Source of the DNA: Adiantum capillus-veneris
Lineage: Eukaryota > Streptophyta > Polypodiopsida > Polypodiales > Pteridaceae
Length of the DNA: 64,000 nucleotides
Direction of reading: 5' to 3'
Assembly (NCBI GenBank): GCA_014529385.2
Contig: CM043956.1
Coordinates: 62,338,620 to 62,402,619, forward strand
The stretch's first letter is position 1, and each line of letters begins with the position of its first letter. Shown in pieces: positions 11,291 through 22,810 of this stretch. Below the pieces are notes generated by a model. The model was not told the DNA's origin and did no database searches. It was given only the letters and a program-made list of their open reading frames with translations. The position numbers and the translations under genes are program-made.

Positions 11291-11667
11291 CTTTCTCTCA
11301 CATCCCCTACAAGAAAGGCTCGCCCCCTCCCAAATAGGGATTGCAAAGACTTTTTTGTACACACACCAAGCATCCAATTCCCTTAAGGTTGACCTTTGGA
11401 CACAACCTTTGATTTGTGGAACCTTAGCATTTTGGAAGTCTTAATGGGCTGAACCTTAGGGTCGTTTTAACCCATTGTTGCACATGGCTCTTTTGCACAT
11501 GGCCCCCCTTTTGGATCCCTATTTTCCCTCCTTTGGATCCCTACAGTGGCCGGTCTGCTAGCTTAACCAATATTCTAGCTTTTTCTCCCCTGGAACTTCC
11601 CCACATTAAATGATCAGTTTAATATAAGAAAATCATTTAGGAGAATTAGATATTGATTATTATGACA

Positions 11668-14518
11668 TTACCTCTCTCTTGAAATCATAGTCGTCCTCGA
11701 CTATGATGTAGAGAAGATAAAGCATATTCATGAGTCCTTTTCCTAGCGGGTAGAGGATCCCTATGTTACCCTACGACATCATTCCACAATGGATGACTAG
11801 TCCATTTGGCGCTTGAGAGCCTGAGGCTGCCGCAAGCATGTCTGCACATTAGTCCTATCAATCTTCCATAGTAGAGTGACAAGCTCTACTTGGTGTTTGG
11901 GAGACGTCGTCTCCGCAAAACTTGATCTAAGCATGCATACTACTTCATTTTTGTGCACAATAAAGAAAAAGAGAGTCTTATAAGACAAAAAACTTTGTTC
12001 CTTTTTAACATTTTGTACATTTGCTTACTTTTGGGAAGCATTGTAAGCATTGACAAGGTTTAGGTTATCCTTTAATTGTATGCCTTGCATCCATCTAGAA
12101 TCTTCAAAAGGATAATTCTTAAACTTAATAAGATATTGTCAGATAGTCTTACCGCCTCTTAATACCTTGTCTTCATGTTGGAGAATGGACTCGGACTGCA
12201 GCACCTCCTCTTGGTCTTCGATCTCCGGTGGGTCTTCAATAGTTGGTTCTTGAGGTGGCTCTCCTTTGTAAGGCTTTAATAGGCTCACATGGAAGCATTG
12301 TGTATGAGCCAATGATTGGGCAACTTGAGTTGATAGGACATCTCATTGATTGGCCTAAGAATATGGAAGGGACCATAGTACCTTTTGCTAGTTTAGCATA
12401 GTACTTTTGGTGGCCCGTAGGATTCTTGCCCGTCGTGTGCCTTAATCGAGCCTTTGGAAACTTTAATAAGATCCAATCATTTTCTTTAAATGCTTGGGCT
12501 CTTTTGTGCTTGTCAGCAGCAGCCTTCTACCTTTGCTGTGAGATAGAGATAGCATCCTTAATCTTTTGAAAAGATTCTTGTAGGTCTCGGTTATACTCAT
12601 CTGCAGCGAAGATCTTCCCATGTACCTTAAGTAGCAAGGGACTTTTTTATCTTCCCTCAATTACCTCGAAAGGTGCTTTTCCCATGGAAGTATGTACAGT
12701 GTTATTGTAAGCATACTCCACTAAGGGTAAGTACTTCTCCCATTGGGATCTTTGATCTACTTCCGTTACATAGGCTTTTAGTAGATCCAGAATTGTTAGG
12801 TTAGCTATTTCACTTTGGCCATCCGTTTGTGGATGATAGGCTAAAGAGAAGTTTAGCCTTGTCCCTAAATTCTCAAAGAGACCCTTCCAGAAATTATTGG
12901 TCATTCTAGGATCTCTATCCGACACTATGGACATTGGCAAGCCATGGTACTTGAAAATTTGTGAAATGAAGAGGGTTGCCATTTGATGGGCTTTGGTAGC
13001 CTTTTTGATAGGTATAAAATGAGCTTGTTTACTGAACCTGTCTACTATCGTCCATATTCCCGTATTCCCATGTATAGACTTAGGCAATCGAAAGATAAAA
13101 TCCATGGATATGCTCTCCCATGGTGAATTAGGGATTGGCAGGGGTTGAAGCAATCCAAGTTGCTTCCCTCTATCAAATTTTGTCTTTTGGCGTACCACAC
13201 ATTTAGAAACATACTCTTGTATGTTCACTTTCATGGTAGGCCAATAGAAATATGTTTCAATTCCCTTTAAGGTAGACTGAATCCCTCTATGCCCCGCATA
13301 AGGTGGAGCATGAGATTCATACATTACTTTCTCACGTAGTGAGTTAGTAACGCATAGTCTATTGCCATAGAGAAGATAACCATCTTGTAAAGTAAATGGT
13401 TCTTCTTTCTTCCCTAATGCAAGGGCTGAAATCACATCTCTAAAATCTGGATCAATAGCATACTCATCTATCATTGAAGATAGATCATTATGAGTTGCTA
13501 TGGAAACCGCATTCACTCTCGGCCGTCTTGAGAGTGCACCAGCTACTTGATTATGCTTGCCAGCAATGTGAGCAATATGAAAATGAAATTGCGAAAGGAA
13601 ATTCTCCCACCTCATTTGTTTGTCGGAGACCTTGGTCTGCGTCATGAAGTACTTAAGACTTTGGTGATCCGTTCGCAGAATGAAAGGAGTCCCCAATAAA
13701 TAGTGCTTCCATGAGTCTAAGGCATGTAGAACTGCAAGGAGTTCCTTTTCATATATGCCTAGAGCTTGCTCAACAAGGTCGAGCCTTCGACTCTCATAGC
13801 CTATGGCGTGCCCTTCTTGGAGCAAAACAGCTCCAAGGCAATACCACAAGCATCACATTGGACCTCAAATGGTTTTGAGAGATCCGGTAGTGTAAGCACA
13901 GGTTGAGAGATAAGCTTTTCGAAAGCATTGTTCTCCTTAGCAGTCCATGTATACCTAACGCTTTTCTTTGTTAGGTCATGTAATGGTCCCGCAATTTGTG
14001 AGAACTTTTCTATGAAGCGTCTATAGTATGCACACATACCTATAAAGCTTCTTAGTTCATGAAGATTCCTTGGTTTAGGCCATCCTTTTATTACCTCTAA
14101 CTTTGATGGATCCATTTGGATGCCATATTAAGAGATAATGTGACCTAAATACTGAATCTCTTGCAAGAAAAAATCACTCTTCTTTTGATTAACATAAAGT
14201 TTATTCTCTCTTAAAACTTGAAATATTACCTGGAGGTGTTGCTTGTGTTCGTCTAATGACTTAGAGTAGATGATAATATCATCAAAGAACACTCCAGTGA
14301 AGGTTCGATGAGGCCTGAATAGTTTCTCCATCAAGCGGTTGAATGTGGCTGGTGCATTGGTCAAGCCAAAAGGCATGACAATGTATTCGTAAAGACCAAA
14401 TGTGGTGTGAAATGCGGTCTTTACAATGTCTTGATCAACTATCCTTATTTGATGATAGCCACTTTTTAGGTCAATCCTACTGAAGTAGGTCGATCCTTAT
14501 AGTTTATCAAATAGGTCT
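11668..14518 (-). pseudogene. Gypsy A1 RT/RNase H/integrase/chromodomain remnant
   Basis: Read on the minus strand it parallels the younger copy. An RT catalytic segment with FFDDIIIYS is in 14,128-14,376, and RT thumb with the start of RNase H is in 13,801-14,115. RNase H plus integrase (HRGIQSTLKG, CVV-R in place of the second Cys pair member, DRFSKQAHF, SDRDPRM, HPQTDGQSE) is in 12,647-13,849. A frame-broken C-terminus with chromodomain-like sequence lies at about 12,060-12,640. The zinc module reads CVVRQK where the younger copy has CVVCQK. Stops and frameshifts separate the pieces. 11,668-12,060 is the element's 3' untranslated part. Confidence 0.88.
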
Positions 14519-16027
14519 TCTACCCGTGGAACGGGAAATGAAACCCCTTGAGAAAATTGGATAACTCTAATTCCTTTTGGTTACTTTTATTTTCTTTTGC
14601 TAGAGCATTAGGTTCATTTTGAGAATCTTTAACAAAAATCATGTACAGGTAAATAGAGCTCTTTATTGACTTGTTGAAAGCTGGTGTATGTACAATGGGG
14701 ATAGTGTTACCCATTTCCTTAGCATCTATATACATGTCTTTTTCCCTGAACTTAAAGGAGATTGTCCTTTCAGGAAATTTAACATTGGCAGCCAGGCGGT
14801 CAAACCATGGTGCCCCTAGGATTACATCCTCATGCTTGAGAGGAGAGATAAAGAAGTCCTCTTTGTCCACATAGCTTTGAACATGAAGCCTCAATTTCCC
14901 GATTAAGGGAGTGACTGAAGCTTCTTGCTCCTTGAAAGCACTCTCTGCGGGTAGTACATCTCCCATCTCGTAGGCTTGTATGCCTAGCTTGGTGGCCAAC
15001 TCTATAGATATAAAATTGTGAGTAGAACCAGGGTCAAAGAGAATAAAAGCATCATGTTCTCTTACCTTTCCCCAAGCATGGCATAGAGGAGATCCTTTGT
15101 GGTGAGTTTTGTGAGTCTCCTCCTCTTGGATTTCAACCAAGGAAGCTCTAGGAGGATCTTGGCGGTTGTTCTTTTGGGGACAAGCGCGGTACGCATGCCT
15201 TGTTCGCCGCACTTGAAACTCCGGTTATCCTTGCGATAACGCTCAAGCTCTTCAGGAGAGAGTTTGTTCTTACCTTTGTAACCTCCCTTCTCTTTAGCTT
15301 TGTTGGAGTTGCCCTTAGGAGACTTTTGGACATTGTCCTTCCCCTTAGGCTCGTTGGAACCCTTGTTTTCCGTGGGCTTATTATTTCTTTTAGCCCCCGT
15401 TTGGAAATTGATTTGAGAGGCCACCATAGTATGGTGTATTACCGCCGATATGGTACGTGGACTTTGGGAGTTGACATACTCCGCCATTTCTTCGGTTAAG
15501 CCCGCACAAAATTGTTGCTTTTGCTCTCCAAAATCCAACTTTTTGAAGACAATGGCTTTGAGTTGTAGGTCCCAAAACTTGTCTACATATTTGTGGATGG
15601 ATTCATAGGGAGAGAGCTTTAAGCTTTTCCATTTGGTGAGTACTTTGTCTTTGGCATCGGTTGGCCAAAAACTGCTTCATAATGGAAGCTCTTAAAGCTT
15701 TCCATGTTCGTGGAGCTTCACCGTTGGCTCGTAGGCTAGACCACCATTGCCTGGCGGACTTTTGAAAGTGCATAGCTACATGGCGTAGCTTAGAGGACTC
15801 CGTGAAGCCCTCATCTCCAAACGCCGCATCAAATTGATGGATAAAGGCCAAGACTTTGTCCGTAGCACCAAAGTTGCCATCATAGGTAAGGAAAGAGATG
15901 CTCTTTCCTCCCTCTTTGAACTTCTTCAGCATGGATGACCTCTTCCATGTAGCATAGGATTTCCTATGGCCTCTTCTTTTTTATGGTTCGAAGGTGAAGA
16001 ATTTGAAGAAGAGGGGGCGACCTCTTT
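14519..16027 (-). pseudogene. Gypsy A1 gag/protease remnant
   Basis: Gag core ([12 protein letters not shown]) is at about 15,720-15,760, gag C-terminus with a damaged zinc knuckle (FKCGEQG then frame loss) at about 15,190-15,230, and protease [10 protein letters not shown] near 15,020-15,050. These match the intact copy with frameshifts. At about 14,540 a deletion of roughly 290 bp joins the protease tail to a late part of RT, losing the fingers/palm segment. At 16,027 gag sequence abuts LTR sequence, so the Ser/Arg-rich gag N-terminus is gone. Confidence 0.86.
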
Positions 16028-16486
16028 ATCAGCACCCTCTCTCTCTTTGGCGAGCCCTCTTGCTATTTGCTCTTGCTATCTCCCCATTGGACCTCCCCAG
16101 GGTTAGCCAATGACTATTAAGCAGCATAAGTGATAGCCTTCTGACTTGTGTCCCCCTTTCCCCTTTTGTGAGAGCTTTAGGTAATTTAATAATTCAACTA
16201 AACTCTCATTGGACCCCTTTGCCTCCTAGCCAATAGGAATCAGGCAAGCCATTGAGCTGCTGAATGCTCATTGGACCATTTGGGAGACTATCCAATAGTC
16301 TTCTAGAGGACTTAATTCTCATTGGTTCTTTTATTAAGTGTTTTTAAATTAACTAAACTAGATTTACTCTAGCCTAATTCTCATTGGTCCACCTCCAAGG
16401 CCATCCAATAGGAATTGGGTACACCTTGTGGGCATCTGGCCTAGGGAGCTGACATGTGTCCCTCATTCCCTTTGTGTAAAGGGAGC

Positions 16487-16530
<44 letters not shown>

Positions 16531-16907
16531 CTTTCTCTCACATCCCCTACAAGAAAGGCTCACCCCCTCCCAAATAGGGATTGCAAAGACTTTTTTGTAC
16601 ACACACCAAGCATCCAATTCCCTTAAGGTTGACCTTTGGACACAACCTTTGATTTTTGGAACCTTAGCATTTTGGAATTCTTAATGGGCTGAACCTTACG
16701 GTCTTTTTAGTCCATTGTTGCACATGGCTCTTTTGCACATGGCCCCCCTTTTGGATCCCTATTTTCCCTCCTTTGGATCCCTACAGTGGCCGGTCTGCTA
16801 GCTTAACCAATATTCTAGCTTTTTCTCCCCTAGCACTTCCCCACATTAAATGATCAGTTTGATATGAGAAAATCATTTAGGAGAATTAGATATTGATTAT
16901 TATGACA
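16028..16907 (-). repeat. Gypsy A1 5' LTR, truncated
   Basis: About 880 bp of the roughly 1.6 kb LTR remains, from atcagcaccctctc to ATTATGACA, including the CCAAT-rich segment and a GT run at about 16,489-16,528. The missing part includes the R/U5 side in element sense. It is followed by the GCACC duplicate at 16,908-16,912. Confidence 0.9.
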
Positions 16908-16912
16908 GCACC

Positions 16913-17981
16913 ACTGTAAAAATACCACACATGTGAATCTACAGCAAAATTGACATGCATGCATCATGGACAACAAGATTGTAAATGAACTCTACAGTAG
17001 AATCCCATTCTGCATCAACATCAGTATCACAGTCTCCTTTCACAGAAGACTCAACAATGGCTGCATTTGTAGTGGAACCACCCTCTTTCTTCTTAGCCTC
17101 TTTGGCCTTCAACTTAGGACACTGCTTGATCAAGTGATAATTAGCTTTCCAATAATGGCAACGCATCTTCTTTTTGCCCTTATCACCAAAATTTTGAGAA
17201 GAACTTCTGTCAGCATAAGCATTAGGAACATGTGATTTTCCACTCGTAGCAGAACCATAAGAAGCGGCTGCATTGTTGTCACCACCCTTTTCTTTAAAAG
17301 CTTGTTCAATTGCACAATGTCTAGTCCTGTTTTTTTTGGAAAGTGACTCTTGCAACAACAATCTGCATAATGATCAAACTTGACAGCTTCAGGATTTACT
17401 TGGGTAATAAGTCTCCAAGTAATAGCAAAATTTTGATAAGAATCTCGTAAGGCATCAAGAACAATCTGCACAAGGGTGTTTTTTGAAATGACTTCACATG
17501 CAGAAGTAAGTTGCTCATTGATATCTTTGACACCAGTAAGGAAAGTTTCCATATCATCTTACACATGCATAATCTTCGACTCCAGCTCTTTACGCAACAA
17601 TGCAATTTTTGCCTCATTGCGGCTTGCATAAAGACCAGTCTGTTTTGCAGATTTTGCTGAACGAACGTGAGGAGTAATGGTGCGCTTCACAGACAATGAA
17701 ATTAATGCATGAGCCTATGCATCCTTTACATCCCAACAAGCTTGTTCTGTCATAGGCAAAACAACTCTAATAGCAGCAATCCTGGCAGCAAGATTTGGAG
17801 CATCCTCAACATCGCCTACATCCTCAGAACTAGGACATACATCAATGCACTGCACAATATTCCAGACACCCTTTGACACAAGAATATGTTGCATCATGTA
17901 AGCCCACATAGGGTAATTGTCCCCATGCAATCTATCCTCAACAAGAAACATCTTGAACATATGTATGTTGTTGTCGGCCAT
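16913..17981 (-). pseudogene. Copia B gag and protease start
   Basis: Minus-strand gag starts MADNNIHMFKMFLVEDRLHG at 17,981, with the Ty1/copia gag hallmark DNYPMWAYMMQ and a Trp-rich following segment. It passes through several frames to a zinc knuckle near 17,150 that reads RCHYWKANYHLIKQC, with Trp in place of the second Cys. The sequence runs into a protease whose catalytic triplet is completed on the far side of gypsy A1. The Lys/Glu-rich stretch after the knuckle is typical of copia gag tails. Confidence 0.87.
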
Positions 17982-18330
17982 TGTGAATGCCTACGCCTAA
18001 TGTGAAAACCGCCCAAAAAGAGGAGAAACAAAGCGGGAACAACACGTGCTATATAGCACAAACTGTAGAAGACTGTAAGGGACCTGTTATGCAAAAAAGA
18101 GCACTGATAGAAATTTTACACAAATTGACGAAATAGCTTGTGCAACACTACCTATAGTGGAAACGTAGACTGAAATGAGCCCGAATCAGAAATTTGAGCA
18201 GACTAAACTCTACGAGCCCACCCAAAACTTTTGGCGACCTAGGAACACTCGCCAAAGCTCACTGAAATTGGAGAAAGTGAGTAGGGGTGCGCTGGAGTTG
18301 TTGGCGACTAAGTCCGGGAGGACGCGACCT

Positions 18331-18342
18331 GCTCTGATACCA
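18331..18342 (-). other. Copia B primer binding site
   Basis: On the minus strand this reads TGGTATCAGAGC, a perfect match to the 3' end of initiator-Met tRNA, two bases inside the LTR boundary. It is a primer site, not a tRNA gene. 17,982-18,330 is the untranslated leader. Confidence 0.92.
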
Positions 18343-18344
18343 AT

Positions 18345-18546
18345 TGTTGGAGTTAGTGTTACAAGGAAACACATACACCTTGGAGAAGACGAAGGAAGCT
18401 CAAGGCACATAACAGAGAGTGTATAACTTAGTGTGCAATGGAAAGATAGTGCACGAGGGAAAAAAACCTCCTAGAGAGGGAAAAAATGCCCCAACGGTCC
18501 TAAGTGTGTTCACACACATCACGACCACATGTGTATGGTAACACAT
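18345..18546 (-). repeat. Copia B 5' LTR (outer end uncertain)
   Basis: The inner end is fixed by the primer site (plus strand TGTTGGAGTTAGTG). The outer end is not fixed because the 3' LTR is absent. A CA dinucleotide near 18,546 (ggtaacaca) would give an LTR of about 200 bp. Confidence 0.55.
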
Positions 18547-18596
18547 CTCTCCTTTCTCTTTGTCATTCTCATGCCATTGTTGTGGATGGGATGATT

Positions 18597-18978
18597 GAGG
18601 ATGAGAGGTAGTTTTGCCTTGACTGCAAGCGCTTGCTCCATTTTGGCTTTCAATGATGGAATCAATGTCAAAGAAAACATCCAACGTTATTTCCATCTCA
18701 ACTTCTTGAAATGTGACATTGAGTGTTGATGGGGTAGACTCCACCTGTGGTAGTTCATTTAATATTCGGCTCCTCTCTTGAGTCTATGATGAAATTGGAG
18801 CAATGTCTAAGAGTGGGGATTGACCTATTCTCTCTTGACCATGAGATTGATAACACAGATCGTGTAGTTGGTCTATGGGAAAATGACCTTTTTTGTATAT
18901 ATGTTGATTAAATATCTTTTGTTTTTGAAAGATTTGATGCTTACATAGCATACAAGGGTATGTTGTATTATCATCCAT
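18597..18978 (-). pseudogene. CACTA-like transposase-associated fragment
   Basis: The minus-strand frame begins MDDNTTYPCMLCKHQ at 18,978 and has Cys-x2-Cys, then His-x5-His, then a YQSHGQER stretch. This pattern resembles the N-terminal transposase-associated domain of plant CACTA/TNP2 proteins (Cys pair, His-Leu, Trp-x-x-His-Gly-Glu). The same frame continues past one TAG near 18,784 into an acidic region, then runs into copia B sequence. The family assignment is inference. The fragment is broken and short. Confidence 0.45.
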
Positions 18979-18989
18979 AATTAATTTAA

Positions 18990-20830
18990 AGATTGAAAAA
19001 CAAAATTAACAAATAATAGTGAGTGCACACAGCTAGACTGTTATTAGAGCATATAATAGTTAACACAAATTTGAGCAAACGGCTAGCTAGCCCTAAGCGG
19101 ACCACCGGCCAACCATAAACATCTTTATACGACCAACCCTAATCGGCCAAACCAAAAGCCGCTAGCCCTAATCTTCTAAACCATAAGATTCTTCCCATGG
19201 CCAATCCTATTCAGCCAAATCAAAAGCAAATAACAGTGTAAACTATCTCATATTCTCTAGCCATGCCGGATCCCTGCACACCTTGGTCTAGAGGTGCACG
19301 GAGGTCAAGACCACTAGGTTATACTTTCATCTTGAGTGGTCAATACCTATATTTGTGGGTGCAACATAAAAGACATTTATAGTCTCTAAAAATCCGTTTG
19401 CCCTTTATAGTTTACCAAAAGCCGTTTTTCCTTTACAACTATATAACATGTTTGCCCTTTATAGTTTACTAAAATCCATTTGACCTTTACAGTTTCTACA
19501 TCGGCACAATGTAAACTACCTCACATTCTCTAGCCATGCTTGATTCCCACAACCTCGATCTAGAGGTTCACGGACATCAGGACCATTGTGTTATGTTATC
19601 ATCTTTATTGGTGAATGCATATATTCCTGGGTGCAACATAATTACATATCCATGGCTACATGACAATGCATGTAGACGACAAACCATAACTCTCTAACAC
19701 TCTACACGGTGAATCCTAAGTATCTTTACATGACTAGCTGGTTTAGAGTGTCCAAATCAAAAGGCGCTAGCCCTAAGCAGCTAGCCCTAAGCAACTAGTT
19801 CTAAGGGACTAAAGCAACTAGAGTGCAAAGAACTAAGATGTAAGCGACTAGCCCTATGTGACCAAACACGCCCAGTCGTAAGTGATTAAACAATGTATAT
19901 TGAGGTGGTCAAACTCAAGATTTCCTAAATTGGTTCAGAGAATCTTTATATGGCCATCCCTAAGCACCTTTACAAGGCCAAATCCCAACGGACAAAGCAA
20001 ATGTCACTAACCCTAAGCAACTAATCCTAACTGACTAGACTAAAATAGTGTAATCACTTACTCTAAGCGGCTAACCCTAATGGATTATTGAAATGGCTAA
20101 CTAATGCGACACTAAGACGATTTAGAGAAACCAAATTAAAATCCACTAGCCCTCAGCTGCCATAAGTGGCTAGCCCTAAAAGTGGACTGAAATAGCCAAA
20201 TCGTGAAGAACCAAAACCTAAGTGGCTAGCCCTAAGAGCCTTTACAAGGCCAACTCCCAGCAGACAAAGCAATTAACCCTAAGCAGCTAATTAAAGTGTG
20301 AAGAGATAAAATTTAAGAGGCTAGCCCTAAGCAACCAAAAACGATCAACCTTAAGCGGCCAAACACTAAATTCTGAAATGGCCAAACTAAAGATTTCCTA
20401 AATCGGTTTAGAGCGTCTTTATATGGCTAGCTCTAAGCGCCTTTACAAGGGCAACTTCGAGCGGGCAAAGCATTAAACACTGATTTACCATAAGCCATAT
20501 AATATGCATCGCCAACTACTAGCAACCAAACCAAAAGCCGCTTTACCCTAAGCGATCTAACACAGATCGCCAACTATTAGCTAGCGGCCAAACCAAAAGC
20601 CGGTAAATGTAATAATCTAATTTAAACATATTAAGACGACCAAACCTTAATAATCAAACTTAAACCTAACACTATAACATAAACCTAAACCTAAGCCGCT
20701 AACCCTAATAATCTAACCCAAATGTCTTAAGACGGCCAAACGTATTAAGATAGTCAAATTAAAGCCTAACACTAAAACCTAAAACTACATCGATCTTTAA
20801 CATATCGCATTCTAATACTTGTATTCACAA
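18990..20830. repeat. Degenerate CCCTAA-rich repeat field
   Basis: Dozens of phrases such as ctagccctaagcgg, aaccctaatcgg and ggccaaaccaaaagccg recur without strict periodicity. CCCTAA is the core of the plant telomere repeat, but true CCCTAAA arrays are absent. A longer unit (gatttcctaaat, then tctttatatggc, then cctttacaaggcc, then acaaagcaa) recurs near 19,917, in part near 20,229, and near 20,392. No gene is present. Confidence 0.85.
19236..19641. repeat. Diverged direct duplication, 272-bp spacing
   Basis: About 133 bp at 19,236-19,369 (tattctctagccatgc to gggtgcaacata) recurs at 19,509-19,641 with many substitutions. The segment between them contains three imperfect copies of a phrase around tttgccctttatagttta. 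Confidence 0.82.
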
Positions 20831-21090
20831 CACCCAAGATAGGCCACAACTTAAACGTACAACATAAATTTAAAATAAAATTACATTAATTTTTTTATAA
20901 ATTAATCTGAACCAAAATTACTCAATATTTTTTATCACCAAATTTCAATATGTTTGTTTGTGAATGATAACATTTAGTCAAAATTTAAGATTAAGGATTT
21001 TTTTTTAAATTTTATTTGAAAATATGTGCGTGTGTATTGTATTTAATTATATGTAAATATATATGCATCTATGTTTATTTACGTGTTTAT

Positions 21091-21127
<37 letters not shown>

Positions 21128-21200
21128 AAGAAAAGAATAGGGCACTCACATGCGGCCTATCTGAGCAAATAGCAATTGAGAGAATGCCGCCAAACCTACA

Positions 21201-21262
<62 letters not shown>
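20831..21262. repeat. AT-rich stretch, then TG run and inverted CA run
   Basis: 20,831-21,060 is AT-rich with no gene. A TG run at about 21,092-21,120 is followed about 85 bases later by a CA run at about 21,207-21,261. The two are reverse complements, so a single strand could fold on itself. Frames across them are repeat translations. Confidence 0.9.
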
Positions 21263-21264
<2 letters not shown>

Positions 21265-21476
21265 GTGTCATGCACACACACAAAAAAATGCAATAATCTA
21301 CCATAAATCTCAAAAAAAAAACCATCTTGTTGCAAGGGAGTGTGTGATTGCAAGGGAGTGTGTGAGTGGATATCTTAAGTTGGGTGAGCCCCACAGTGGT
21401 AGATCTGAGGAGAAGAGCAGCTATTAGCAACAAGGGAGCAAGAGGAGAAGAACCAAAAATGGGCAAAAATAAGGAA

Positions 21477-21569
21477 ATGAACCCGCGGGTTTTGTTTTGT
21501 AGATGGCATCGATATAAACGATGAACCCGCGGGTTTTGTTTTGTTTTGTAGATGGCATCGATATAAACG
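21477..21569. repeat. Tandem duplication with CCCGCGGG core
   Basis: A 44-bp unit beginning atgaacccgcgggtttt is followed directly by a second copy of 49 bp that differs only by an extra ttgtt. Each copy contains the palindrome CCCGCGGG. Confidence 0.92.
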
Positions 21570-22810
21570 TTCGTATCAGCGTCGGTATTAGCATTGATAT
21601 GCACGTCAAAATAAGTGTCGGTATTCAAAATTTGATTTTTTTATAAAATGGATCTCCCTCAAGATTTAGCAATACATATATCAACGCCCGCCAATGATGT
21701 TGATAATTTGGTGTCAATAATGAATTAATCTCTTGTAGTGATATCTCTTCATTCTATACAGGGACCAATTGACCATCCATATGATTCCACCAAGTGTAAA
21801 GAAATGACAAAATGGACTTTTGGGTGTGGATCATGTATTTACAATTGATGGAATGAGCATGCACTTTGAAAATGACTCCATTTACTGTTTCTCAAGTCCA
21901 AACATCACTCACAACTTCTAATACATATTTTGTGTTTAGAAACTTAATTGACATCATTGTTTCAGAAACTTCTACATCCACTTTGAAAGAAAAACACACA
22001 CAAATATAGTGATGGGCATAAAAAATGATACTCTGCTCTATTTGCTTGCAATGTTAACCTTTAGAAATTTTTGGGTTTCATAAAAGATTTTTCCACCTAT
22101 AGCTTGCGCTTGTTGTGAAGCTTGGTAGTGGCCACTCTTCACCCCTAAAATTAGGTAGTGTAAACTTGGAGATAGTACCTCAACCTTCATGGATCTTGGT
22201 GGAAAATAGAAATGATCATAAAAGAATACCGCCTTCTTTACAAAACACCCATGATTAGTTCTCTCCTTGTAAATCTCCTCCTTAATGGACCCATGCCAGA
22301 TATCCAAAATGACAATGACACACTCTATCGGCTTCCATTTGAGGGATACAATCAATAATCTAGTGTAAACATATGGATCACTTACAATTTTCTCCTTGTA
22401 GAGGAAGATTGACTATTGGGATGGATGTGAAGCTCCGTGTGCATATAAACATGCGGCACTAAAACTTTCTTTAGTGTCTTCTTAGCTCCACAAATCTTGA
22501 AATATTTTTCTCTTCCTAATTAGCATGACAAAAATTGATATTTTTGAGGAGGCTTTCCTATGATCTAGTGCATGATTATCTACTTGACCTTGGTTATGGA
22601 TATTGGGATCCACCAATTGTGTTCATCTAATGTGATATAAGTGGTGATGGTTTCAATGGATGTGCTAGGGTATTTTGATTGAGTGGACTCCATTGCTTGA
22701 AGAATATGACACAAAAAATGAAGTTACAAAGAGGAGGAAGAAGAAGGTTGTGGGACAAAGAGAGAGGTGGAAATATGAGGAAAAAGAAGGCCACGAGAAG
22801 ATTCTAGTTT
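21570..22810. other. No recognised feature
   Basis: The longest frame is 105 codons on the minus strand (22,038-22,355). It has no motif I recognise and no supporting context. Confidence 0.6.

Larger units (their letters stand above)
4460..11667 (-). repeat. Gypsy A1 3' LTR, split by copia A
   Basis: The LTR pieces are 4,460-5,671 and 11,223-11,667. They match the LTRs at 45,116 and 52,435 in order, including a GT run and the CCAAT-rich segment. At 4,711-4,802 this copy has a tandem duplication of about 51 bp (starting tctcccatcaagagagacat) that is single in the younger copy. The LTR begins TGTTACATTT and ends ATTATGACA on the plus strand. Confidence 0.92.
4460..16907 (-). mobile_element. 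Gypsy A1: older chromodomain Ty3/gypsy copy
   Basis: This is a minus-strand LTR element of the same family as the intact copy at 45,116-54,027. It is bounded by GCACC duplications. The left LTR (3' LTR in element sense) is split by copia A at 5,672-11,217. The internal region, 11,668-16,027, carries decayed chromodomain, integrase, RNase H, RT, protease and gag. The right LTR has lost its start: a deletion joins gag directly to LTR sequence at about 16,027, removing the gag N-terminus, leader and primer site. A second deletion of roughly 290 bp removes part of RT near 14,540. Frameshifts are frequent, so it is clearly older than the second copy. Confidence 0.93.
3250..18546 (-). mobile_element. 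Copia B: decayed Ty1/copia element split by gypsy A1
   Basis: The two halves of one minus-strand copia element flank gypsy A1. The 5' part (LTR, Met-tRNA primer site, gag) is 16,913-18,546; the 3' part (protease to integrase) is 3,250-4,459. Removing gypsy A1 and one GCACC duplicate joins them inside the protease motif, which would read Tyr-Ser-Gly-Ala-Thr-Lys-His, so the two halves are one gene. Reverse transcriptase, RNase H and the 3' LTR are missing beyond about 3,250. Many frameshifts and a Tyr in place of the catalytic protease Asp show it is long dead. Confidence 0.9.

Noticed and set aside
18331-18342. tRNA gene at the Met-tRNA-like sequence
   Set aside because: Only the 12-base primer-site complement is present, directly beside an LTR; no cloverleaf.
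18990-20830. True interstitial telomere array
   Set aside because: Perfect consecutive CCCTAAA units are absent; only scattered CCCTAA words in a longer degenerate repeat.
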